A stretch of 38,468 nt of DNA, from the IMG/VR virus record IMGVR_UViG_3300014501_000009, positions 1 through 38,468 of that record; one strand, 5' to 3'. How positions within the stretch are numbered: the first letter of the stretch is position 1; each line of letters begins with the position of its first letter. This DNA is from a virus. Below the pieces are notes generated by a model. That model was not told the origin of the DNA. It made no database searches and was given only the letters and a program-made list of their open reading frames with translations. Below, one piece after another: positions 29,658-35,933 of this stretch. A program made the position numbers and the translations under genes.

Positions 29658-29806
29658 CATATATTTTGTTGATCTGGGTAATGAATTTCAGTGCCGCCGA
29701 TCATCCGCGCCAGGACATGATCTTCATGCCGGATCTTGAATCATGCGAGAGCTTTGGGGAGCAGAGCGGGCATTATTTTGAATGCTCACGGATTGTGATG
29801 CGATGA
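29654..29806 (+). CDS. 50-residue small protein with hydrophobic start
   Basis: The start at 29654 overlaps the TGA of the membrane peptide; a longer frame from 29522 is antisignalled by that overlap. Residues 2-12 (TYILLIWVMNF) are hydrophobic, possibly a weak signal or anchor. The remainder (DHPRQDMIFMPDLESCESFG, then ECSRIVMR) is polar with two cysteines. The order may suit a small periplasmic or membrane-bound protein. Unknown. Confidence 0.48.
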   Translation: MTYILLIWVMNFSAADHPRQDMIFMPDLESCESFGEQSGHYFECSRIVMR

Positions 29807-30147
29807 GTAGTAGTTGTTTAAATTGCGGCGGCTTAATTATGCAACCCAATATATCATATGGCTGGGGTGGGACTATTTGTTATTGTCCGAAAGCTCCGCT
29901 CATGCAATACCAGCGCCCAGCAAGTAAAAAACAGAGCCATCCATTCTATCAAACGGATGGTGCGCAATTAAAGCATAACGACCGAGCTTTAGAGGCTTCA
30001 GCCCGAGACGCAGTCGTCTATGGCACAGGAATGGTGAAGCTCACCATACTAAACGGAAAGATGATTTATGATCACATTGATATTCGCAAAGTGACTATGG
30101 AATTTAATAAAGAAAACGAAATCACAAAGCTAGAGGTACAGCCATGA
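29803..30147 (+). CDS. Small Cys-containing protein, unknown
   Basis: About 114 residues from the ATG inside the preceding TGA; an ATG at 29782 would add seven residues. The N-terminus has CLNCGG and later CYCPKAP, a possible four-Cys zinc site spaced 17 residues apart. The second half (GTGMVKLTILNGKMIYDHID) is beta-rich. The end overlaps the next start (ATGA). Unknown function. Confidence 0.55.
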   Translation: MSSSCLNCGGLIMQPNISYGWGGTICYCPKAPLMQYQRPASKKQSHPFYQTDGAQLKHNDRALEASARDAVVYGTGMVKLTILNGKMIYDHIDIRKVTMEFNKENEITKLEVQP

Positions 30148-30548
30148 CCCTGCAAAAACTAATAGACAAGACGCTGGAAAAACGGGGGAAGGCGAGCAAA
30201 GGCCGGTGGGATTGGTTGGATAGTGCTGGGCGCACAATTATTCGCACCGACAAGCCGCTAACCGGTCACGATTGTCTTTTTGTGTATCCCTACAAAGATC
30301 GCCATGAGGGGGAATACCGTTCAAACGATGATGCCGCCTTTACATCCCACGCCGCCAACGAGATGGCGAATCTTGCGCTTGCGGCTAGAAAATTAGCGAA
30401 GGCATTGGAGTTTTATGCGACGGCTACAGAAACAAAAAAGACGGCATCGATGATGGGGGACTATACACCATTTTTCATAGACCGTGGCGCGATGGCAAAA
30501 GCAGCACTCGCGGCGGCAGATAAGCTTTGCGGAGGCGGGGGAAAGTAA
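30144..30548 (+). CDS. Small phage protein, unknown
   Basis: A 134-residue product. The first half is beta-like (KASKGRWDWLDSAGRTIIRT, DCLFVYPYKDRHEGEYRSND). The second is Ala-rich helix (AANEMANLALAARKLAKALE, FYATATETKK). The NDDAAFTSHAANEMANLAL stretch is common in small phage proteins of unknown role. Start and stop overlap neighbouring genes (ATGA, TAATG). Confidence 0.6.
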   Translation: MTLQKLIDKTLEKRGKASKGRWDWLDSAGRTIIRTDKPLTGHDCLFVYPYKDRHEGEYRSNDDAAFTSHAANEMANLALAARKLAKALEFYATATETKKTASMMGDYTPFFIDRGAMAKAALAAADKLCGGGGK

Positions 30549-30748
30549 TGGGCTATCCACACCAGCCGGATGACATGCCGGAGTATAAATACCTAGGAAA
30601 TTTCTCTGCGGTAGACCCCGCCTATTCTAGGCACATGACTTGCGATGATTGCAAAGTAAGTTGGACTGGATGCTGGGATAATTTCCAATGTCCCAAGTGC
30701 GGCCACGGAGAACTACCATCAAATGAGATGAAAGCGGTGACCACATGA
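30548..30748 (+). CDS. 66-residue zinc-ribbon-like protein
   Basis: The ATG shares a base with the preceding TAA; a longer frame from 30527 would duplicate coding of that gene's end. The core is MTCDDCKVSWTGCWDNFQCP followed by KCGHGE: two CxxC knuckles 14 residues apart, the spacing of a small zinc ribbon. The surroundings are polar. It probably binds metal and perhaps nucleic acid. Its stop overlaps the next start. Confidence 0.6.
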   Translation: MGYPHQPDDMPEYKYLGNFSAVDPAYSRHMTCDDCKVSWTGCWDNFQCPKCGHGELPSNEMKAVTT

Positions 30749-31119
30749 CCCCCACCCCAAAAGAAACCGACCCGCAATGGCCGCCGAGAGTGTTCATAGA
30801 TAAGGTCGGCTGTATGACAGTAGATGGAAAAACAGGATTCGCCCCATGGGATAGGAAATTCTATTTAGTACCTGCGGCGTTTCCCGAAATGCGAGAATAC
30901 CTCTCCCTCGCCGAATCAGAGCACCTCTTGAAGAAGCAAGCCGAGAAATATGAGGCTAGGATTGCGGAGTTGGAGGAGGCGTTGCGCAACATAAGAATGG
31001 CGTATTTAGACGATGAAGATGGCGTAACGGCAGTATCTAAAGCACAAGCCATGGATTCATGGGCCAGACAAGGCCTCGCCGCACTTTCATCAACGCGGCC
31101 AAGTGAGGGGGAGAGGTGA
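30745..31119 (+). CDS. Coiled-coil small protein, unknown
   Basis: A 124-residue product. The N-terminus is polar with beta character (PRVFIDKVGCMTVDGKTGFA, FYLVPAAFPEMREYL). Residues about 57-85 are a coiled coil (SEHLLKKQAEKYEARIAELE), followed by a short helical end (AQAMDSWARQGLAAL). GC-rich codons here resemble those of the next gene more than the AT-richer genes upstream. Unknown. Confidence 0.6.
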   Translation: MTPTPKETDPQWPPRVFIDKVGCMTVDGKTGFAPWDRKFYLVPAAFPEMREYLSLAESEHLLKKQAEKYEARIAELEEALRNIRMAYLDDEDGVTAVSKAQAMDSWARQGLAALSSTRPSEGER

Positions 31120-31331
31120 ACCACCCCGAACTAATCCCGGAAGCGTTGGCGAGGGCGGAGAAGCTGGCGGAGGAGAAATATCCCATGCCGGGGAGCATCT
31201 ATCTAATTACTAACATAGAGCGAAGTGGATTTATCCAAGGCTACCGCGCCGCCTGGGCCGAGCATGCGGGAAAGATTGCCGAGCTGGAGCGGAAGGTTCA
31301 TGATCTGCGTGAACTATTGGAGAAGTCATGA
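31116..31331 (+). CDS. Small helical protein, unknown
   Basis: A 71-residue product from a GTG that overlaps the preceding TGA; GAGGGGGAGAG lies just before. It is almost entirely helical (ELIPEALARAEKLAEEKYPM, then AGKIAELERKVHDLRELLEK) with a central IYLITNIERSGFIQGYRAAW. Such short Ala/Glu-rich proteins recur in phage early regions. Unknown. Confidence 0.55.
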   Translation: MNHPELIPEALARAEKLAEEKYPMPGSIYLITNIERSGFIQGYRAAWAEHAGKIAELERKVHDLRELLEKS

Positions 31332-31429
31332 CCAATAATAATTATTATTGCGAAGCCGATGGATGCTTAAAAGAAGTTGACCCGCCAAAGATGTTAGGAT
31401 GTTTAATCTCATACTGGCCCCTTGAGTGA
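31328..31429 (+). CDS. 33-residue Cys-containing peptide at the end of the early operon
   Basis: The ATG overlaps the preceding TGA. The product starts MTNNNYYCEADGCLKEVDPP and ends in a hydrophobic turn. The first two cysteines are CX4C, so it could be half a zinc finger. Its last 21 nt are antisense to the end of the exonuclease gene. It could be a truncated remnant of a longer Cys protein. Confidence 0.4.
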   Translation: MTNNNYYCEADGCLKEVDPPKMLGCLISYWPLE

Positions 31430-32209
31430 TCTTTTCTTTTCCTTGGAAAGTAGGTTTCTGGATGTATCCGAGGAGAATGCTCCGCACTCTCGGCAGTGGT
31501 AGGACTGGTATTTTGATGTTCTTGCGTAATTAAATCCACGACGAATCAGATTCTGATTGCCACATTGGCACCTAAATATCTCTTCGCCCCGGAAGACGTT
31601 AAGATCAACGCCGGTCCCGCCCCACTTAGATAGCTTATGGTAAAGCTCCTCGGTGGCTAGAACATCCAGCTTGTTGTACTTCTCCATCTCTTTCCATGCC
31701 TTGATATTTCCCTTAAGGCATTCGGTCCAAAGCTCAAAGCCAGAGAATTTCTTGTGGCTAGACTTCTTATACTTCTTATTTATCTTCTCGCTCATGTACT
31801 CAAGCTTGTTGGAAGTGAAGGCGAAATGCTTCTTTGCGAGTTGCTTGGTATCTATATGCTTATAGGGAGAGGGCGGACCCATGCCGGCCATAATGAACCG
31901 GGCATTGACCTTCTTGGCATCGAATGCCTTAGAATTTTGGCCAATTACAACATCAGCCTCATTCAGTAGTTTCCACAGCCCTTGAAGAATCTTCCGATCA
32001 TCTGTCAAATCTTTGGCGCTTCTTTGGTCCATGTACATTATCTTCTTGGAGTCGAGCCATTTCGCGGCCCAAGAGAGCAAATGCCAGTCAGAAACTATTT
32101 GATTCGTGGCGACATTCTGTTCCCATATCCCCCACACGCGAGCCAATATGGGCGCCGTTTCAATATCGAATACGAGAACTTTGGCGGTTTCACGTCTCAC
32201 GAGTTTCAA
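31409..32209 (-). CDS. DEDD (RNase H-like) exonuclease with C-terminal zinc ribbon
   Basis: A 266-residue product. VLVFDIETAP (Asp15, Glu17), then VVIGQNSKAFDAKKVNARF (Asp97) and EKYNKLDVLATEELYHKL (Asp182) are the acidic residues of a DnaQ/YprB-like 3'-5' exonuclease fold. The C-terminus has CQC (214-216) and CREC (239-242), a zinc ribbon. The start is a TTG; a perfect TATAAT overlaps it, so GTG at 32200 may be the real start. Alone on the minus strand, it is convergent with the early operon and divergent from the late block. A role in processing recombination intermediates or removing host DNA is possible. Confidence 0.78.
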   Translation of the reverse strand: MKLVRRETAKVLVFDIETAPILARVWGIWEQNVATNQIVSDWHLLSWAAKWLDSKKIMYMDQRSAKDLTDDRKILQGLWKLLNEADVVIGQNSKAFDAKKVNARFIMAGMGPPSPYKHIDTKQLAKKHFAFTSNKLEYMSEKINKKYKKSSHKKFSGFELWTECLKGNIKAWKEMEKYNKLDVLATEELYHKLSKWGGTGVDLNVFRGEEIFRCQCGNQNLIRRGFNYARTSKYQSYHCRECGAFSSDTSRNLLSKEKKRSLKGPV

Positions 32210-32214
32210 TTATA
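32209..32214 (-). promoter_or_regulatory. Consensus -10 box for the exonuclease gene
   Basis: On the minus strand this is TATAAT, but no good -35 lies 17 nt upstream. Transcription would start about 7 nt further, close to the GTG at 32200, making the message nearly leaderless. It overlaps the first base of the TTG codon at 32209, which argues for the GTG start. Confidence 0.35.
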
Positions 32215-32311
32215 CGCGAATATCTTAATAAATAAGTTATTTCTCCACACGGTGATTATTGCTATTGACTAGTAAAATATTTCAGTCCACGATTTCCAGA
32301 AAGGGGAAACA

Positions 32312-32473
32312 ATGGAAAATAACGTAACAGAAATAAAAGCCAAGACAAAAGATCAGCAATATACCGAAGCCTGTGCGGTGCTAGGCGATAAAGAGTTTCG
32401 CCTAGAGGTTCTAAAGGCAGAAATTACTCAAGTTAAACAAGACATTTTGAAAATTGCACAAGAGAGCCAATAA
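32312..32473 (+). CDS. 53-residue helical protein opening the right block
   Basis: GAAAGGGGAAAC lies directly before the ATG. The product starts MENNVTEIKAKTKDQQYTEA and continues helical (FRLEVLKAEITQVKQDILKI). It has no membrane or metal motif. It is the first plus-strand gene after the divergent exonuclease gene, so its promoter should lie in 32215-32300, where I see AT-rich sequence but no convincing box pair. Unknown. Confidence 0.55.
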   Translation: MENNVTEIKAKTKDQQYTEACAVLGDKEFRLEVLKAEITQVKQDILKIAQESQ

Positions 32474-32490
32474 AAGGAAAATATCAAGCA

Positions 32491-32805
32491 ATGAACTTTT
32501 ACGAATACACCGACTTCCTCTTTCGCAAAGCCAACCAAGACCTTCAGAAAACTTACACAACCAATAATGATGGACTAGCTAAATGCTCAAGCATGCTGAT
32601 TCATGGGCAGCGAGTATTCTATAAGTGGCTACATGTGCCAATAGTTATTGTTTCCTATTTCGCGATCAAGTTTAATGCGCCAATTGCCAGTCGCCAGCAC
32701 TTCTTAGAATTCAAGGAAAAAGAAGCCGAAAGAATCAAGGCATTAGAAGAGGCCAAAAAGCCTAAATTAGTACCGGCAGCAGATGAAAGCCATAACGCCA
32801 GTTGA
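32491..32805 (+). CDS. Small unknown protein with hydrophobic centre
   Basis: A 104-residue product. Residues about 45-65 (FYKWLHVPIVIVSYFAIKFN) are hydrophobic, possibly a membrane-associated helix. The C-terminus is charged helix (FLEFKEKEAERIKALEEAKK). AAGGAAAA lies about 10 nt before the start. The end overlaps the start of the HTH gene by 23 nt. Unknown function. Confidence 0.55.
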   Translation: MNFYEYTDFLFRKANQDLQKTYTTNNDGLAKCSSMLIHGQRVFYKWLHVPIVIVSYFAIKFNAPIASRQHFLEFKEKEAERIKALEEAKKPKLVPAADESHNAS

Positions 32806-33145
32806 GGGTTGCGCCATCAAAAAGCCATCCAAAGAGCTTTTAGATGAATGGAACCAGAAATTAAAAGATTCAGGATTCGAGGACATAGAATATGCCGGCG
32901 GTAGCCTTAAGCGAGGATCTTGGAAGATACCATCGTGCCCGGACCAAGATATGATCCTAGAATTCTTCAGAAAGCTGGACCATCTATTGGGCACACAAAA
33001 ACTGCCAGCCAGAGATAGAAAGATCCTAGAACTATATGTAATGGGCCATTACTTAAAAGATATTGGTCCCATGGCGGGCGTATCTCAGTCCACCGCGCAA
33101 AGAGTGATCAGACGTTATACGAAGATCATAAACGGATATAATTGA
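32783..33145 (+). CDS. Sigma-region-4-like HTH protein (candidate late regulator)
   Basis: A 120-residue product. Residues about 74-112 (LPARDRKILELYVMGHYLKD, then IGPMAGVSQSTAQRVIRRYT) match the helix-turn-helix of sigma-70 region 4 and of phage ArpU/late-regulator-like proteins. The N-terminus (PSKELLDEWNQKLKDSGFED) is helical and polar. Late element C begins in its stop codon, directly before the terminase block. I infer that it recruits host RNA polymerase to the three late elements; that link is not proven by sequence. Confidence 0.68.
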   Translation: MKAITPVEGCAIKKPSKELLDEWNQKLKDSGFEDIEYAGGSLKRGSWKIPSCPDQDMILEFFRKLDHLLGTQKLPARDRKILELYVMGHYLKDIGPMAGVSQSTAQRVIRRYTKIINGYN

Positions 33146-33165
33146 CCACATATTACTAGTATGTA
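33142..33165 (+). promoter_or_regulatory. Late-promoter-like element, copy C (upstream of terminase block)
   Basis: Begins TTGACCAC and continues ATATTACTAGTATGTA. It overlaps the stop of the HTH gene and ends 3 nt before the next ATG, so any message starting beyond it would be leaderless. The centre contains the palindrome TACTAGTA, the strongest dyad among the copies. Confidence 0.6.
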
Positions 33166-33168
33166 GCC

Positions 33169-33633
33169 ATGACACAAGAATTTGAAATAAGATCAGCTAA
33201 CCCGGGAGACATAGCATTCATCTATGACACCTGGAAGAACTCATTCCGTTACGACAAAGTAACACCAGGCATCAGAAACTTCATATATTATCCCGAACAA
33301 ACAGCCGTCATGGACGCCATCTTAAATGATGATCGAACAAAAGTGTCTGTGGTCTGCAAGAAAGATGAATCATTCGTAGTATTTGGCTACATGGTTTACC
33401 AACCAAAGCCAGCAATATTGCATTACATTTATATTAAAGAGCCGTTTCAAAAGCTCGGCCTAGCAAAGGCATTGTTCGCCCAAGGATTTGGTCCAGAGGT
33501 GGGTAAGACAGAAAATCTGCAATGCAGCCATAAGACCAAAAAAGTGTCTGATTTATTCAGCACAAATGACCGGCTAATTTACAATCCTTATCTGATATGT
33601 TCAACGCACCTTAAAGGAGAAGACAATGGCTAA
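33169..33633 (+). CDS. GNAT-like acetyltransferase fold protein
   Basis: A 154-residue product beginning with a typical GNAT strand-helix start (EFEIRSANPGDIAFIYDTWK). It has a central beta region (FVVFGYMVYQPKPAILHYIY) and a helix (QKLGLAKALFAQGF) in the place of the acetyl-CoA-binding loop, here QKLGLAKAL. Similar proteins often lie beside phage terminase genes. No Shine-Dalgarno precedes the ATG, and late element C abuts it. The substrate is unknown and the acetyltransferase activity unproven. Confidence 0.6.
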   Translation: MTQEFEIRSANPGDIAFIYDTWKNSFRYDKVTPGIRNFIYYPEQTAVMDAILNDDRTKVSVVCKKDESFVVFGYMVYQPKPAILHYIYIKEPFQKLGLAKALFAQGFGPEVGKTENLQCSHKTKKVSDLFSTNDRLIYNPYLICSTHLKGEDNG

Positions 33634-33847
33634 AGCAGCACGAACGGTTAAAGCCCTACAAATGGCAGTATCACTGGATATGGTTGGCTCAAAAATGAGC
33701 ATGAGCACCAGCAAAAATCTAAGCCTAACAGAGCTTCCCCATGGAATTGAGATGAAATCCAAAGCCAGCAAGAGAACTGTAGTAATTCCATTCCCTAATA
33801 TTAAGGGATATGAAGTGGAATATACTGACAAAGATAGTCAAGAATAG
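33626..33847 (+). CDS. Small basic protein, unknown
   Basis: A 73-residue product with AAAGGAG before the ATG, overlapping the previous gene by 8 nt. Beta-rich (SLTELPHGIEMKSKASKRTV, then VIPFPNIKGYEVEYTD). Small proteins of this kind sit between acetyltransferase-like and small-terminase genes in related phages, as far as I recall. Unknown role. Confidence 0.58.
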   Translation: MAKAARTVKALQMAVSLDMVGSKMSMSTSKNLSLTELPHGIEMKSKASKRTVVIPFPNIKGYEVEYTDKDSQE

Positions 33848-33869
33848 CCATTAGTCTAAAGGTAAAATA

Positions 33870-34193
33870 ATGAATGGAAGGTTTCAAAAGGGTCAACCGA
33901 GAGCGCCAACAGCAGGCAGACAGCCTGGCGTGCCCAACAAGAAGAGATCACTTGAAGCAATAGCCGAAGAGATGGGATTCGACTTTCTCCATGCCTTGGC
34001 CACTATAGCCGCCGATATAGACCACCCAAGAAGATTCGATGCAATCAAAGAGGGATGCCAATACATCATCCCAAAGATGAACGCCAATTCGGTTAGCTTA
34101 AACAGCGACTTGGCTTCATTGGCCGAAGAGTTTGCAAAGATGACCACAGAAGAAATCGAAGCCTGGATAAAATCCAATGCAAGCCGTAAGTAG
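33870..34193 (+). CDS. Small terminase subunit-like protein
   Basis: A 107-residue product. The N-terminus (GRFQKGQPRAPTAGRQPGVP, then NKKR) is a basic, disordered DNA-binding tail of the GRP-G-PNK type. A helical centre follows (EAIAEEMGFDFLHALATIAA) and an oligomerisation-like C-terminal helix (LASLAEEFAKMTTEEIEAWI). It lies directly before the large terminase and overlaps it by 17 nt, the usual TerS position. No firm family match, so the name rests on location and layout. Confidence 0.65.
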   Translation: MNGRFQKGQPRAPTAGRQPGVPNKKRSLEAIAEEMGFDFLHALATIAADIDHPRRFDAIKEGCQYIIPKMNANSVSLNSDLASLAEEFAKMTTEEIEAWIKSNASRK

Positions 34194-35679
34194 CTTACAT
34201 ATAGCCATGGCAGAGCTTGCTAGCCGTCCAGGCTTTAAACCCCAATTGCTGGACAAAGACTTTCAGAAGCAATGTAGCTTCATTCAAGATCAAGCAAGGC
34301 GAAAGGCCCTATTCTGCACACGTAGGGCAGCCAAGAGTTACACAGGCGGCCTTTACTTGGTCCAAGAAGCCCTAGACAGGCCAAACAGCAATTGTCTCTA
34401 CCTTGGACTTACCAGAGCTTCTGCCAAGGGAATCATTTGGAAGGACATCTTAAAGGATATCAATACCAGAAACCGGATAGGCATGGCCTTCAATGGCACA
34501 GAGCTAACGGCTACAATGAATAACGGTAGTGTCATTTATGTTACAGGAGCGGACGCCGATGAAGATGAAATGGAAAAGCTTCTTGGCCGCAAGTATCGAT
34601 TGGTTGTCATTGATGAGGCTGCGTCTTTTACTGTGGATATGCGAAAGCTCGTTTACGGCATATTGGGACCGGCAGTCGTTGACCAGGGCGGAACGATTTG
34701 TCTTATGGGTACATCGGGCGACCTTACGCAAGGCCTGTTCTATGATGTCACTACGGGCGCAGAGCCGGGATGGAAACTCTACGAATGGACGGCACACGAT
34801 AATCCATATGTCGCAGCACAATGGAAAGCCGAGTTAGAGGATATCGCAGCCAATAGGCCCCTATTCATGCAAACGCCACTATTCAAGCAGTGGTATCTAA
34901 ACCAATGGGTAATTGATACAGAGAAGCTTTGTTACCGCTTTGACGCAGCCAAGAACATCTATCAATCATTACCATTCTATAAAACAGGGAGCTGGAGCTA
35001 TGTATTGGGTGTTGACCTTGGTTACAGTCCTGATCCTAGCGCTTTCGTGGTTACTGCTTTCCATGAGCATGATCCTAATCTCTATATTGTCGAAACTTAC
35101 AAAGCTACCGAGATGGACATCACCGATGTGGCCAATAGAATTAAGGAATATCAGTCAAAATATGACGCATTCAAGGTGGTCATTGACGGCAGCAATAAAC
35201 AAGCTGTTGAAGAAATGCAGAGGCGACACGGGATTGCGCTAACCGCAGCCGAGAAGACGGGAAAGTCTGACTTCATGCAGCTTATGAACGCTGAGTTTAT
35301 CCAAGGGAAGATTAAACTATCCGGAAACTCCAGAGAGTTGATGGATGAATATGCCAAGCTTATTTGGGTAGTGGATGGTGAGAAGATTGCCATACCGCGC
35401 AAAGAGAATCCAAATTGCCATAACCACCTTACTGATGCCGCACTATACGCATGGCGCTATTGCTATCAGTTTCTCTCTGCTCCGGCCAAGAAGCCAATTG
35501 ATCCCAGAGACAAGAGCCAATGGCTGATTTACACAGAAAAATTAATGAATGAAAGACTAGAGCAGCAGATCCAGCATCAGCAAGCCGCAGAAACTGGCGA
35601 AGACATATGGAATACGTCTGGACTTGATAGTGAACTGGACGTTTTGAAATATCACCTTAACAAAAAGAGGATGTCATGA
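34177..35679 (+). CDS. terL: Large terminase subunit
   Basis: A 500-residue packaging motor with both domains. The ATPase part has a Walker A-like CTRRAAKS (residues 47-54) and Walker B RLVVIDEA (141-148, with the catalytic Glu). The RNase H-like nuclease part has VLGVDLGY (Asp280), KVVIDGS (Asp337) and LTDAALYAWR (Asp420). The expected glycine before the Walker A lysine is alanine here, so the P-loop deviates from the canonical form. The start overlaps the small subunit; an ATG at 34207 is also possible. It translocates DNA into the procapsid and cuts concatemers. Confidence 0.93.
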   Translation: MQAVSSLHIAMAELASRPGFKPQLLDKDFQKQCSFIQDQARRKALFCTRRAAKSYTGGLYLVQEALDRPNSNCLYLGLTRASAKGIIWKDILKDINTRNRIGMAFNGTELTATMNNGSVIYVTGADADEDEMEKLLGRKYRLVVIDEAASFTVDMRKLVYGILGPAVVDQGGTICLMGTSGDLTQGLFYDVTTGAEPGWKLYEWTAHDNPYVAAQWKAELEDIAANRPLFMQTPLFKQWYLNQWVIDTEKLCYRFDAAKNIYQSLPFYKTGSWSYVLGVDLGYSPDPSAFVVTAFHEHDPNLYIVETYKATEMDITDVANRIKEYQSKYDAFKVVIDGSNKQAVEEMQRRHGIALTAAEKTGKSDFMQLMNAEFIQGKIKLSGNSRELMDEYAKLIWVVDGEKIAIPRKENPNCHNHLTDAALYAWRYCYQFLSAPAKKPIDPRDKSQWLIYTEKLMNERLEQQIQHQQAAETGEDIWNTSGLDSELDVLKYHLNKKRMS

Positions 35680-35933
35680 CCGATTTAGAGATATTGGCGC
35701 TATTGGTTAAGGCCAAAGAGCTGGGAGTTACGCAAGCCCAGGTTGATTCTTATAAGGCAACAAAGAGCATTATAAACGTCCCGGATTATGCTCCAGAAGA
35801 CATATTAAGCCCGCTTCCTATGTCGGACATGCCAACGGACGAGGAAATCCTCTACTACGCGACGCCGCATTACGATGAGATTCAAGCTAACAAACGAACC
35901 AAAGAACAAGCGATTAATGAAGAGGTACGATAG
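35676..35933 (+). CDS. Small protein between terminase and portal, unknown
   Basis: An 85-residue acidic product starting inside the terminase stop (ATGA). The N-terminal helix (LEILALLVKAKELGVTQAQV) is followed by a Pro-rich acidic stretch (NVPDYAPEDILSPLPMSDMP) and a polar tail. There is no enzyme or membrane motif. The stop is one base before the portal ATG. It may be a portal-assembly helper; unproven. Confidence 0.58.
   Translation: MTDLEILALLVKAKELGVTQAQVDSYKATKSIINVPDYAPEDILSPLPMSDMPTDEEILYYATPHYDEIQANKRTKEQAINEEVR

Noticed and set aside
391-33165. T7-like promoters served by a phage RNA polymerase
   Set aside because: The three elements have the right length, but no single-subunit RNA polymerase is encoded anywhere in the window, so I prefer an HTH-assisted host polymerase.
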